NCBI RefSeq assembly: GCF_019797765.1
Contig: NZ_CP081862.1
Location: 3,534,001-3,598,000, forward strand
DNA length: 64,000 nucleotides
Source: Cellulomonas sp. C5510
GTDB taxonomy: Bacteria > Actinomycetota > Actinomycetes > Actinomycetales > Cellulomonadaceae
Direction of reading: 5' to 3'
Positions 15,849-24,402 of the stretch are shown one piece after another. Under the pieces are notes generated by a model, which was not told the origin of the DNA, did no database searches, and saw nothing but the letters and a program-made list of their open reading frames with translations. Every line of letters begins with the position of its first letter. Position 1 is the stretch's first letter. The translations under genes were made by a program, and so were the position numbers.

Positions 15849-16667
15849 ATGCCCGTCCCCCCGGCCGCCGACGCCGACCCCACCGCCGACCCCGCCGCGG
15901 CAGGGCGCTTCCGCCTGCTGCTGGTGCCCGGCGTCGTGCCCGCGTCGTGGGTGCGGACGTGGCGCGAGCGCCTGCCGGACGTCCGGCTCGAGCTCGTGCA
16001 CGGCCCGGCCGCCGACGCGGGGTCGACCCTCGTCGCGGGCGGGGCGGATGCGGCGCTGCTGCGCCTGCCCGTCGACCGCGACGTGCTGTCGGCGATCCCG
16101 CTGTACGTCGAGTCCACGGTCGTCGTGCTGCCGAAGGACCACCTGCTCACCGCGCTGGACGAGCTGACGCCGGAGGACCTGGCGGAGGAGACCCTGCTCA
16201 CCCCGGCGGACGACGTGCTCGGCTGGGACGACCCGCCCGGCGAGCCGTCCGCGCTGCCGACGCCGGCGACGACGGAGGACGCCGTGGCGCTGGTCGCGTC
16301 AGGCGTGGGCCTGCTCGTCGTCCCGCAGTCGCTCGCCCGGCTGCACCACCGCAAGGACCTCACGTACCGGCCCCTGTCCGGGGCGCCCGCGTCGCAGGCG
16401 GCGCTCGCCTGGCTCGCGGCGCGCGACGGCGACCCCCTCGTCGAGGAGCTCATCGGCATCGTCCGGGGCCGCACGGTGAACTCCTCCCGCGGGCGCGGCG
16501 CCGCCGGCGCGGGCGACTCCGGCCGGAAGGCGCCCCGGACCGCCGACCAGCCGGCCCGGGGTCGCACCGAGCGCGCGGCGCGGTCCGGTCGCACCGGCGG
16601 CCGGGTGGCGGGCCCGCGCGGCGGCCGCTCCGGCACCGCCGGCCGCCGGCCACGGCGGGGGCGGTAG
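15849..16667 (+). CDS. LysR-type substrate-binding domain protein lacking a DNA-binding domain
   Basis: A 272-residue protein made of a periplasmic-binding-like effector domain as found at the C-terminus of LysR regulators (FRLLLVPGVVPASWVRTWRE, ADAALLRLPV, VVVLPKDHLL, ASGVGLLVVPQSLARL). The N-terminal winged helix is missing: only 20 Pro/Asp/Ala-rich residues precede the domain. The last 60 residues are a basic Arg/Gly/Ala tail, probably disordered and able to touch nucleic acid. There is no signal peptide, so it is cytosolic. It is divergent from the DUF5997 gene, which may supply the DNA-binding part; that partnership is a guess. Confidence 0.8.
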   Translation: MPVPPAADADPTADPAAAGRFRLLLVPGVVPASWVRTWRERLPDVRLELVHGPAADAGSTLVAGGADAALLRLPVDRDVLSAIPLYVESTVVVLPKDHLLTALDELTPEDLAEETLLTPADDVLGWDDPPGEPSALPTPATTEDAVALVASGVGLLVVPQSLARLHHRKDLTYRPLSGAPASQAALAWLAARDGDPLVEELIGIVRGRTVNSSRGRGAAGAGDSGRKAPRTADQPARGRTERAARSGRTGGRVAGPRGGRSGTAGRRPRRGR

Positions 16668-16669
16668 CC

Positions 16670-17410
16670 GTGCACATGCCCGCCCCCGGCCTGCGGGTCA
16701 CCGTGCTGAGCGGCGCCGGCCTGTCCACCGCCGCCGGCATCCCCGACTTCCGGGGGCCGCAGGGCACGTGGACCCGGCACCCCGACCAGGTGGAGCTGCT
16801 CGACATCGGCCGGTACGTCGCCGACCCGGACGTGCGGAGGCGCGGCTGGCGGATGTGGCGGGACCACCCCGCCTGGCACGCCCGGCCCGCGGCCGGTCAC
16901 CGGGCGGTCGCGGAGCTCGGCCGGGCGGGGCGCCTCCAGGCGGTGCTGACCCAGAACTTCGACGGCCTGCACCAGGCGGGCGGCAGCGACCCGGCCGACG
17001 TCGTCGAGCTGCACGGGACGCTGCGGACCACGTCGTGCCTCGCGTGCGGCGCCCGCGAGGACACCCGTGCCGTCCTCGCGCGCCTCGACGCCGAGCCGGA
17101 CCCCCCGTGCGCGGTCTGCGGCGGCGTCCTCAAGCCCGACGTCGTCTACTTCGGCGAGCGCCTGCCCGAGCGCGCGCTCGACCGGGCGATCGCCGCGGCG
17201 CAGGACGGCGACGTGCTCGTCGCGGTGGGCAGCACGCTCACCGTGCAGCCCGTCGCGAGCCTCGTGGGGCTGGCGGCGGAGGTCGGCGCGGAGGTCGTCA
17301 TCGTCAACGCGGAGCCGACCCCGTACGACCGGCTGGCCGACCGCGTGGTGCGCGACCCCATCGAGCAGGCGCTCCCGGCCCTGGTCGACGAGCTGCTCGC
17401 CCGCGACTGA
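16670..17410 (+). CDS. SIR2-family NAD-dependent protein deacylase (sirtuin)
   Basis: A 246-residue sirtuin. The NAD-binding GAGLSTAAGIPDFRG, the catalytic TQNFDGLHQ and HGT motifs, a zinc site made of two CxxC pairs (CLAC and CAVC), and GSTLTVQP and VIVNAEPTPYD are all present. The enzyme should therefore be active, removing acyl groups from lysines in the cytosol with NAD as co-substrate. The GTG start is preceded by a weak GGGGGCGG; an ATG six bases later is nearly as good. It starts three bases after the LysR-like gene and is probably co-transcribed. Confidence 0.92.
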   Translation: MHMPAPGLRVTVLSGAGLSTAAGIPDFRGPQGTWTRHPDQVELLDIGRYVADPDVRRRGWRMWRDHPAWHARPAAGHRAVAELGRAGRLQAVLTQNFDGLHQAGGSDPADVVELHGTLRTTSCLACGAREDTRAVLARLDAEPDPPCAVCGGVLKPDVVYFGERLPERALDRAIAAAQDGDVLVAVGSTLTVQPVASLVGLAAEVGAEVVIVNAEPTPYDRLADRVVRDPIEQALPALVDELLARD

Positions 17411-17448
17411 CCCTCAGGTCGGGCACCCGCCGCGCCGATGAGCCAGGG

Positions 17449-17789
17449 GTGACCCGCCGCACCCGGACCGCGCTCCTCGTCGCGGCCCTCGCCCTGGCCT
17501 GGGCGCGGCCCTGACCGCCGCGGGCTTCGAGGACGTCGCCGTCGACAGCCTGGACCCGGAGTCCGACGCGGTGCCGGCGTTCGCGACCGGCACGGCCCAC
17601 GGCTTCGGCATCATGCTGATGGCATCGCGCGTGGTGGACGAGGACGCGACGCGGGCCGCGGGCGAGCTGGTGCTGCGCGAGGGCTCCTTCGTGCACCTGC
17701 TCGCGGACCTCGGCGACGACTCAGGCGGCTCCCGGGGCGCAGGTGTTGCGCGATCGCGCCGGTGCGGGCATATAGTCCACGTGGACTGA
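17449..17789 (+). pseudogene. Small secreted protein, apparently frameshifted
   Basis: A GTG start gives a signal-peptide-like sequence VTRRTRTALLVAALALAWAR and then a stop. Deleting the effect of one missing base near 17497-17501 joins it smoothly to another frame reading LGAALTAAGFEDVAVDSLDP and TGTAHGFGIMLMASRVVD. That frame continues to a stop at 17789, overlapping the padR promoter. The combined product would be about 113 residues, exported. Either a one-base deletion has inactivated it or the sequence has an error. The function is unknown; this fills an otherwise gene-free 400-base stretch. Confidence 0.4.
17746..17787 (+). promoter_or_regulatory. padR promoter with palindromic operator over the -10
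   Basis: TTGCGC (17746-17751) and TATAGT (17771-17776), 19 bases apart, make a candidate promoter. AGTCCACGTGGACT (17774-17787) is a perfect 14-base palindrome overlapping the -10 and initiation site. This is the expected arrangement for autorepression by the PadR protein encoded 20 bases downstream. Confidence 0.65.
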
Positions 17790-17807
17790 TCCGGAAGGAG
17801 CAACATC

Positions 17808-18365
17808 GTGGCCGCCACCCTGACGCCGCTCGCCGTCGCCACCCTGGCGCTGCTCGACGAGACGCCGCGGCACCCGTACGAGCTGCACCAGGTCATGCGG
17901 CAGCGCGCGACCGACCGCGTCGTCAAGGTCCGGCCCGGCTCGCTGTACCACACGGTCGACCGTCTCCACCGCGACGGTCTCATCGTCCCGACGGGCACCG
18001 ACCGCGCCGGCAACCGCCCCGAGCGCACCACGTACGCCATCACGCCGGCGGGCCTCGAGGCGCTGTCCGCCGCGCTCGCCGCGATGATCTCCGCGCCGGT
18101 CAACGAGTTCCCGACGCTCCCCCTCGCCCTCTCCGAGGCGCACCACCTGCCCCGCGAGACCGTGCTCGACCTGCTCCGCGACCGCCTCGGCCGCCTGGGG
18201 GCCGAGCTCGACACCCTGCGCAGCGCCGTCACCCACGTGACCGCCAAGCAGCTCCCGGCCCGCTACTGGGCCGACATGACCTACCAGATCGAGGTCTACG
18301 AGGCCGAGTCCCGCTGGATCGCCGCGTTCGTCGACCGCATCGAGTCGGGCGAGGTCACCTGGTGA
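17808..18365 (+). CDS. PadR-family transcriptional regulator
   Basis: A 185-residue regulator with the PadR winged helix (LTPLAVATLALLDETPRHPY, then PGSLYHTVDRLHRDGLI and a wing ending YAITPAG). A C-terminal helical dimerisation part of the Vir-type follows. The GTG is preceded by AAGGAG. Its stop overlaps a possible GTG of the MFS gene, so both are in one operon. The family commonly represses an adjacent efflux pump until a toxic ligand binds; the palindrome at its promoter fits that model. Confidence 0.9.
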   Translation: MAATLTPLAVATLALLDETPRHPYELHQVMRQRATDRVVKVRPGSLYHTVDRLHRDGLIVPTGTDRAGNRPERTTYAITPAGLEALSAALAAMISAPVNEFPTLPLALSEAHHLPRETVLDLLRDRLGRLGAELDTLRSAVTHVTAKQLPARYWADMTYQIEVYEAESRWIAAFVDRIESGEVTW

Positions 18366-18403
18366 CCGGCGCCGACACCCCCACGCACCCCCGAGGAGCC
18401 ACC

Positions 18404-19939
18404 GTGCACCCCACCGTCCGACCCTGGCCCGCCCTCTGGGCGCTGGTCGTGGGCTTCTTCATGATCCTGGTCGACACCACGATCGTCTCCGTCGCCAACC
18501 CCGCCATCATGGCGGGGCTGCACACCGACATCGACGCCGTCATCTGGGTGACGAGCGCGTACCTGCTGACGTACGCGGCGCCACTGCTGGTCACCGGCCG
18601 GCTCGGCGACCGGTTCGGCCCGCGGTCCGTGTACCTCGTGGGCCTGGCCGTGTTCACGGTGGCCTCGGCGGCGTGCGGCCTGGCGGGCTCCATCGGCGCC
18701 CTCATCGCCGCACGCGCGTTCCAGGGCCTGGGCGCCGCGCTCATGACGCCCCAGACGATGGCCGTGATCACGCGCCTGTTCCCGCCGGACCAGCGCGGCA
18801 AGGCGATGAGCCTGTGGGGCGCGACCGCCGGCGTCGCGACCCTCGTCGGACCGCTGCTCGGCGGCGTGCTCGTGGACGGCCTCGGTTGGGAGTGGATCTT
18901 CTTCGTCAACGTCCCCGTGGGCGTCGTGGCGTTCGTGCTGGCGTGGCGCCTCGTCCCCCGGCTCGACACGCACGCGCACTCGTTCGACGTCGTCGGCGTG
19001 CTCCTCAGCGCGGTCGGCATGTTCCTGCTGGTGTTCGGCATCCAGGAGGGCCAGACCTACGACTGGGGCCTGATCGGCGGCTGGCTGCCGGTGTGGGGTC
19101 TGGTCGCGGGCGGCGTCGTCGTGCTCGTCGTGTTCGTGCGGCACCAGGCGCGGATGCGCGGCGAGCCGCTCCTGCCCCTGGGCCTGTTCCGGGACCGGAA
19201 CTTCGCGCTGGCGAACGGCGCCATCAGCACGCTCGGGTTCGCGGTCACCGCGATGTCCCTGCCGCTGGTGTTCTACTACCAGCTCGTCCTCGGGTTCTCC
19301 CCGACCCGCTCGGCCCTGATGCTGGCGCCGATGGCGGTCATGACCCTCGTGCTGTCGCCCGTGGTGGGGCGCCTGGTCGACACCGCGAACCCCCGCACGA
19401 TCGCGCTCACCGGCATGCTCCTGCAGGCGGCCGCCCTGGTCTGGTTCACGCTCTGGCTGACGCCGGACCCGGACCGCTGGGCGCGCCTGCTGCTCCCCTC
19501 CGCGCTGCTCGGCGTGGCCAACGCGTGCCTGTGGTCCCCGATCTCGTCCACCGCCACCCGCAACCTGCCGCGTCAGCTGGCAGGGGCCGGGTCCGGCGTG
19601 TTCAACACCACCCGGCAGGTCGGCTCCGTGCTCGGCTCGGCCGCGATCGCCGCGCTGATCCAGGCGCGCCTGGTCGCCGAGCTGGGCCCCGGTGCGGCGG
19701 CGTCGACGGGTGCGGCCGAGGCGGCGGGCGCCCTCCCCGAGGCGCTGCGCGCCGGCTTCGCCCACGCGATGGGCCAGTCGCTGCTGCTGCCGGCCGCGCT
19801 CGCGGTGGTGGGCGCCGTGGTGGTGGCGTGCTTCGCCCCGCCGCAGCGCGCCGCCGGCCCGGACGCGACCGGGCCGGCGGTGGCGCCGGCCGGAGCCGAG
19901 GACGCGGCGGCGCGCGGGGCGGTCAGCGCGCGGCCGTGA
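18404..19939 (+). CDS. MFS drug efflux transporter, DHA2 (EmrB/QacA) family
   Basis: A 511-residue transporter with about 14 predicted membrane helices. DHA2 motifs are visible: LVDTTIVSVANPAI in helix 1, motif A as GRLGDRFGPR, GLGAALMTPQTMAVI, and motif C-like GVATLVGPLLGGVLV. It probably exports toxic organic compounds with the proton gradient. I chose the GTG with GAGGAG five bases upstream; a GTG at 18362 overlapping the padR stop would add 14 residues. The C-terminal Ala/Pro-rich tail overlaps the convergent GH1 gene by 17 bases. Confidence 0.9.
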   Translation: MHPTVRPWPALWALVVGFFMILVDTTIVSVANPAIMAGLHTDIDAVIWVTSAYLLTYAAPLLVTGRLGDRFGPRSVYLVGLAVFTVASAACGLAGSIGALIAARAFQGLGAALMTPQTMAVITRLFPPDQRGKAMSLWGATAGVATLVGPLLGGVLVDGLGWEWIFFVNVPVGVVAFVLAWRLVPRLDTHAHSFDVVGVLLSAVGMFLLVFGIQEGQTYDWGLIGGWLPVWGLVAGGVVVLVVFVRHQARMRGEPLLPLGLFRDRNFALANGAISTLGFAVTAMSLPLVFYYQLVLGFSPTRSALMLAPMAVMTLVLSPVVGRLVDTANPRTIALTGMLLQAAALVWFTLWLTPDPDRWARLLLPSALLGVANACLWSPISSTATRNLPRQLAGAGSGVFNTTRQVGSVLGSAAIAALIQARLVAELGPGAAASTGAAEAAGALPEALRAGFAHAMGQSLLLPAALAVVGAVVVACFAPPQRAAGPDATGPAVAPAGAEDAAARGAVSARP

Positions 19940-21146
19940 CCCGAGCCCGCCAGCGGTCGTACGCCGCGTTCGGGACCCGCGCCAGCACGTCGTCGGCGCC
20001 GCGCACGAGGTCGACCAGCCCGAACGGCAGGAGGTAGTCGTCCGCGGGCGCGGTGCCGTCCCGGTACGACCAGTCCGCCAGGTCGAGCAGCGGGAACCAG
20101 AACACCGCGGTGACCGGCACGCCGTCCGCGCGGACCTTCTCGACCGTGTCGAGCAGGTCGTCCACCCACTGCGCCTTGGCGGCGACGTCGGGGGTGGCCC
20201 GCGAGGTCTCGGTGACGGCCAGCGGCAGGCCGTAGCGCTCGTGGTACGCCCCGAGCAGCTCGACCAGCCCGGCGGTCCCGGCCTCGACGGGCTGCTCCGC
20301 GCCGTCCGCGCCGACCAGCTGCCGCGTGAAGGCCGGGTAGTAGTTGACGCCGACGACGTCGGGCACCACCGCGTCCCGGCGCAGCGCCGCGAGGTCCTCC
20401 TCGCGCGCGCCGTGCCGCACCAGGTGGCCGTGCAGCGGGTGGTCCTCGCCGACCCGGCCGGTGACCAGGTCCAGGGCGAGGAACCGCCACTGCTCCCCGT
20501 GCGCCACCGTCGTGCCGCCAGGCCCGTGCCCCTCCCACAGGAACCCGGCGTCCACGTGCACGAACCGGACGTCGGGGCGCACGGCCGCGACCGCGCGCTG
20601 GGTGGCGACCATGCCGCGCGCCAGCGGCAGCAGCACGGCGACGAGCCCGTCCTCCCCCGTCAGGTACGGCGGCCAGCGCCCGTCACGCCCGCACCAGATC
20701 GCGTTGACCATCGGCTCGTTGAGCGGCGTGAGGTCGTCGACGACGCCGGGGTAGCGCGCCGCCACCGCGGCCGCGTACCGGGCGACGAGCTCCGGGTACC
20801 GCGGGTCGAGGAACGCGTTCGGCATCCACAGCGGGGTCCCGTAGTGCATGACGTCGAGGACGCAGCGCAGTCCGAGCCGCTGCATCTCGGCCATCACCTC
20901 GTCGAGCCACCGGAAGTCGAACCGCCCCTCCTCCGGCTCCACCCGGTACCACGGCGAGCCCCAGCGGATCAGCGTCGCACCGGACTCCGCGGCCAGGCGC
21001 AGGTCCTCGCGCCAGTGGTGGTAGTGCTGCGTCAGCTCGTACTCGTCGAGCTTGCGCTGCCCGACGCGCTCCGAGGGGATGAACGTGTCCTCGATGCCGA
21101 CGCCGTGGTGCAGGCGCCCGTCGGTGTGCCAGGACGTGTCAGTCAC
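19923..21146 (-). CDS. Glycoside hydrolase family 1-type beta-glycosidase
   Basis: A 407-residue cytosolic enzyme without a signal peptide. The acid/base Glu lies in TPLNEP (about residue 142) and the nucleophile Glu in VTETS (about residue 309), with the start HHGVGIEDTFIPSE and a TLIRWGSPWYRVEP strand as in GH1-like proteins. It is shorter than classical GH1 beta-glucosidases (about 450), so it may belong to a divergent subgroup. It begins with GTG after GAGG, seven bases behind the last permease gene, so it should cleave the sugar imported by that transporter. The substrate is unproven; beta-glucosides or galactosides are most likely. Confidence 0.85.
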   Translation of the reverse strand: MTDTSWHTDGRLHHGVGIEDTFIPSERVGQRKLDEYELTQHYHHWREDLRLAAESGATLIRWGSPWYRVEPEEGRFDFRWLDEVMAEMQRLGLRCVLDVMHYGTPLWMPNAFLDPRYPELVARYAAAVAARYPGVVDDLTPLNEPMVNAIWCGRDGRWPPYLTGEDGLVAVLLPLARGMVATQRAVAAVRPDVRFVHVDAGFLWEGHGPGGTTVAHGEQWRFLALDLVTGRVGEDHPLHGHLVRHGAREEDLAALRRDAVVPDVVGVNYYPAFTRQLVGADGAEQPVEAGTAGLVELLGAYHERYGLPLAVTETSRATPDVAAKAQWVDDLLDTVEKVRADGVPVTAVFWFPLLDLADWSYRDGTAPADDYLLPFGLVDLVRGADDVLARVPNAAYDRWRARVTAAR

Positions 21147-21153
21147 GCGGACC

Positions 21154-22044
21154 TCACTTCATGCCGGTCGTCGCGATGCCCGCGACGAAGGATCGCTGGA
21201 TGAGCAGGAAGAACACGACGACGGGCAGCAGCGCCAGCACCGACCCGGCCATGAGCAGGCCGTACTCGACCACGTGCTGGCCCATGAACATCGCCAGACC
21301 GGCCGGGAGGGTGGCGGACTCCAGGTCGTTCGCCATGATCAGCGGCCACAGCAGGTCGTTCCAGTTGTACTGGAAGTGGAACAGCCCGAGCGTCAGCAGG
21401 GCGGGCTTCGCGAGCGGGACGATCACCTGCGCGAAGATCCGCAGCTCCGACGCGCCGTCGATGCGCGCGGCCTCCTCCAGGTCCCGTGGCAGCGACAGGA
21501 AGAACTGCCGCAGGAAGAAGATGCCGAACGCGTTGGTCAGCCGCGGCACGATCATGCCGGGCAGCGTCCCCGCCAGGCCGACGGCCGCCAGGGTGTCGTA
21601 CAGCGGGATGAGCGTGACCTGGTACGGCAGCATCAGCAGCACGAGCACCAGGACGAACACGAGGTTCTTGCCGCGGAAGTCCAGCCGGGCCAGCGCGTAG
21701 GCCGCCATCGCGTCGAACAGCAGCGAGAACACCGTGACGGCCCCGGCGAACACGATCGTGTTGCCGTACAGCCGCGCGAACGGGATCTGCGACCAGATGT
21801 CCCCGAAGTGCTCGAGCGTCAGCGCGCGCGGCCACAGCGTCGGGGGGAACGCCACGATGTCGGACTCCGGCTTGAACGCCGTGAGCACCATCCAGATGAT
21901 CGGCAGCAGCATGGCCGCCGCGATCACGAGCCCGGAGACCCCGGTCAGCACCCGCCACAGGCGGTCGAGCCGGCGCACGTCGTGCCGGACGGGGGGCGGG
22001 GCGTCGTCGTCGACCGCAGCGGGACGCAGCAGGGTGTCGGCCAT
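21154..22044 (-). CDS. Sugar ABC transporter permease, MalG type (CUT1)
   Basis: A 296-residue permease with six predicted helices and the EAA motif LEEAARIDGASELRIFAQVIVP that docks the ATPase. It pairs with the MalF-type protein upstream; the genes overlap by one base (TGATG). As is usual in actinomycete CUT1 systems, there is no ATPase gene in the operon, so a shared MsiK-type ATPase encoded elsewhere is expected. Confidence 0.93.
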   Translation of the reverse strand: MADTLLRPAAVDDDAPPPVRHDVRRLDRLWRVLTGVSGLVIAAAMLLPIIWMVLTAFKPESDIVAFPPTLWPRALTLEHFGDIWSQIPFARLYGNTIVFAGAVTVFSLLFDAMAAYALARLDFRGKNLVFVLVLVLLMLPYQVTLIPLYDTLAAVGLAGTLPGMIVPRLTNAFGIFFLRQFFLSLPRDLEEAARIDGASELRIFAQVIVPLAKPALLTLGLFHFQYNWNDLLWPLIMANDLESATLPAGLAMFMGQHVVEYGLLMAGSVLALLPVVVFFLLIQRSFVAGIATTGMK

Positions 22045-22973
22045 CAGTACGTCACCGCCCGCTTGCGGAAGTAGCCCCACTGGAGCATCGACAGCACGAA
22101 CACCCCGAGCAGCAGCACCCAGGAGATCGCGGAGCCGTAGCCGAGGCGCAGGTCCTCGAACCCGACGCGGTACACGAGCATGACGAGCGTCTCCGTGCGG
22201 AAGTAGGGGCCGCCGTGCGTCATCACGTAGATCTGGTCGAACGCCTGGAGCGTGGCGATCGCGGCCATGATCGAGATGAGCATCGTCTGGTTGGACAGCA
22301 GCGGCCAGGTGACGTTGCGGAACCGCGTCCACGGCCCGGCGCCGTCGAGCGACGCCGCCTCGTAGAGCTCGGTCGGGATGGACTGGAGGCCGGCGAGGTA
22401 CATGACCATGTAGAAGCCGACGGTCTTCCAGATCCCGACGACCATGACCGCGGGCATCGCGAGCTGCGGGTCCGACAGCCAGCCCTGCGTCGAGACGATG
22501 CCGAGGCCGTCGAGCCAGTGCGAGAGCAGGCCGATGTTCGGGTCGAGCAGGAACGCCCACGCGATCGCGACGATGGCCAGCGACACGATGAACGGCAGGA
22601 ACACGGCGGTCCGCACCAGCCCGCGCGCGAAGATCGCCCGGTTGAGCAGCAGCGCGAGCGCGAGCGCGAGCCCGACGGTCACCGGCGTGACGACCACCGC
22701 GTACACGAGCGTGTTGCGCAGCGCGTTGCCGACGGCCGGGTCGGTGAGCAGCTCGCGGTAGTTGGCCAGCCCCACCCACTGCGCGGGCTGGATGCGGTTG
22801 TAGTCCATGAAGGACAGGTAGGCGGACTGCACCATCGGCCAGAGCATGAACACGGCGATGGTGAGCAGGCTCGGCGTGAGGAACAGCCAGGCGGTGCGTT
22901 CGCGGCGCCGGGCCCCCCGCCCGCGCCGGACGGCGACGCGGGCGGGGGCGGGGGTGCGGGCTGCTGTGGTCAT
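22044..22973 (-). CDS. Sugar ABC transporter permease, MalF type (CUT1)
   Basis: A 309-residue permease with six predicted helices, a basic N-terminus and the EAA-type loop LYEAASLDGAGPWTRFRNVTWP. It forms the heterodimeric channel with the MalG-type protein downstream, and its stop touches that start. It begins three bases after the binding-protein gene ends, consistent with one operon. Confidence 0.93.
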   Translation of the reverse strand: MTTAARTPAPARVAVRRGRGARRRERTAWLFLTPSLLTIAVFMLWPMVQSAYLSFMDYNRIQPAQWVGLANYRELLTDPAVGNALRNTLVYAVVVTPVTVGLALALALLLNRAIFARGLVRTAVFLPFIVSLAIVAIAWAFLLDPNIGLLSHWLDGLGIVSTQGWLSDPQLAMPAVMVVGIWKTVGFYMVMYLAGLQSIPTELYEAASLDGAGPWTRFRNVTWPLLSNQTMLISIMAAIATLQAFDQIYVMTHGGPYFRTETLVMLVYRVGFEDLRLGYGSAISWVLLLGVFVLSMLQWGYFRKRAVTY

Positions 22974-22976
22974 GCC

Positions 22977-24290
22977 TCAGCCCTTGTCGATCGCGGCCTG
23001 CACGTCCGCGTTCGCCTGCGTGAACACCTCGGTCAGGTCGCCGTCGCCGTTCAGCACGCGCTGCAGCGCCGGGTAGAAGATCGAGTCCGTGATGGTGCCG
23101 GAGCTCGGCACGCCCGCCAGGTACACCTTGGCGCTGCCGAGCAGCTCCGGGTCGCCGAACACCGCGGAGTACGGGTTCTCCAGCTCGTCCGCCGGGATGT
23201 CCGTGCGCGTGGGGGGGAAGCCGGAGCCGTCGGCCCACGTCTTCTGCGACTCGACGGAGTTCCAGTACGCGAAGAACGTCTTGGCCGCGTCCTGCTGCGC
23301 GTCGGACGCCTTCGCGTTGACGGTGAACGCCACCACGTCGGCGAGCGTGACGTCCGCGTCGGGCCCGGCGGGCGGGGCGGCGAGACCGTAGTCCAGGCCG
23401 GCCTCGTCGAAGCCGGTGGTCATCCACGGGCCGACGATCTCCATCGCGGCCTTGCCGGTCTGGAACAGCTTGTCGGCGTCCGCGCCCGACAGGCCGATCG
23501 GCGAGACCTTCTTCTCCCGCACCTGGTCGACCCAGAACTCGAGGGCCTCGAGCGTCTCCGGGGAGTCGAGCGTCGCCGTCGAGGCGTCATCCGCCACGAC
23601 GCCGCCGCCCGTGCCCCAGAGCAGCATCTGGTAGATCGGCACGGTGGTGTGGTCCGCGAGCGCGGCGGCGTACTGCTCGGGCTTGCCGTCGCCGTTCTCG
23701 TCGACCGTGAGCTTCTCCGCCATGGACGCGAACTCGTCCCACGTCGTCGGCGGCTGCTCCGGGTCGAGCCCGGCGGCCTCGAACATGTCCTTGTTCCAGT
23801 AGAGCATCATCGGGGCGATGTTCAGCGGGACGCCGTAGGCGGTGCCGTCGAAGTCCGCGGCGTGCTTCGCGGCGTCCGGCAGCGCGGACGTGTCCATCCA
23901 GGTGTCGTCGGCGTAGAAGTCGTCGACCGGCGCGAGCGCGCCCTTCGACGCGTACTGCGGCACGTTCGAGGCGCTCATCGCGACGACCTGCGGCCCGTCG
24001 TCCGACGACAGCGACGTGAGCACCTTCTGGTAGAGGACGTCCCACGGCATGACGTTGGGCTTCACCACGACGTCGTCCTGCGACGCGTTGAAGTCGTCGA
24101 TGATCTGCTGCACGGCCGGGCCGTCGGGGCCGGTCATGCCGTGCCAGAGCACGAGCTCCGTGGGCCCGTCGCCCGTCGTGCCGTCGTCGTCCTGGGCCGA
24201 GCCCTGGCCGGCGCAGGCCGCCAGCGCCAGGGTCAGTCCCGCGGCCAGCGCGATCCCGCGCCTGGTCCGTCGTCCGTGCATGTCCGGCAT
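22977..24290 (-). CDS. Sugar-binding lipoprotein of the GH1/GH2 locus (CUT1)
   Basis: A 437-residue extracellular solute-binding protein (family 1). The N-terminus is basic and hydrophobic with a lipobox ending LALAAC, followed by an acidic linker and a binding domain with characteristic LVLWHGMTGPDG, WNKDMFEAAGLDP and DAAKTFFAYWNS segments. It captures an oligosaccharide outside the membrane and hands it to the two permeases. GGAGG stands five bases before the ATG. It is the first gene of an operon divergent from lacI, with two operators between them. Confidence 0.93.
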   Translation of the reverse strand: MPDMHGRRTRRGIALAAGLTLALAACAGQGSAQDDDGTTGDGPTELVLWHGMTGPDGPAVQQIIDDFNASQDDVVVKPNVMPWDVLYQKVLTSLSSDDGPQVVAMSASNVPQYASKGALAPVDDFYADDTWMDTSALPDAAKHAADFDGTAYGVPLNIAPMMLYWNKDMFEAAGLDPEQPPTTWDEFASMAEKLTVDENGDGKPEQYAAALADHTTVPIYQMLLWGTGGGVVADDASTATLDSPETLEALEFWVDQVREKKVSPIGLSGADADKLFQTGKAAMEIVGPWMTTGFDEAGLDYGLAAPPAGPDADVTLADVVAFTVNAKASDAQQDAAKTFFAYWNSVESQKTWADGSGFPPTRTDIPADELENPYSAVFGDPELLGSAKVYLAGVPSSGTITDSIFYPALQRVLNGDGDLTEVFTQANADVQAAIDKG

Positions 24291-24339
24291 GTCCGCCTCC
24301 TCGCGGTCACGTGTCGCCGCGGCGGGGCCTGCCGCGGCG

Positions 24340-24353
24340 TTGCAACGTGGCAA
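24340..24353. promoter_or_regulatory. LacI operator copy 1
   Basis: TTGCAACGTGGCAA, a near-palindrome, lies in the divergent lacI/binding-protein region. It is identical to the copy in front of the GH2 gene and 30 bases from copy 2. Confidence 0.75.
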
Positions 24354-24383
24354 ACGGTAGACCCAGCGGTTGCAGCGTGGCAA
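24354..24383 (-). promoter_or_regulatory. Promoter of the CUT1-GH1 operon
   Basis: On the minus strand TTGCCA (24383-24378) and TACCGT (24359-24354) are 18 bases apart. The -35 lies inside operator copy 2 and the -10 touches copy 1, so the bound repressor would cover the promoter. Confidence 0.55.
24370..24383. promoter_or_regulatory. LacI operator copy 2
   Basis: TTGCAGCGTGGCAA differs from copy 1 by one base. The 30-base (about three helical turns) spacing puts both copies on the same face of the DNA. Confidence 0.75.
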
Positions 24384-24402
24384 ACCCGCTAGGGTGCCGC
24401 CC

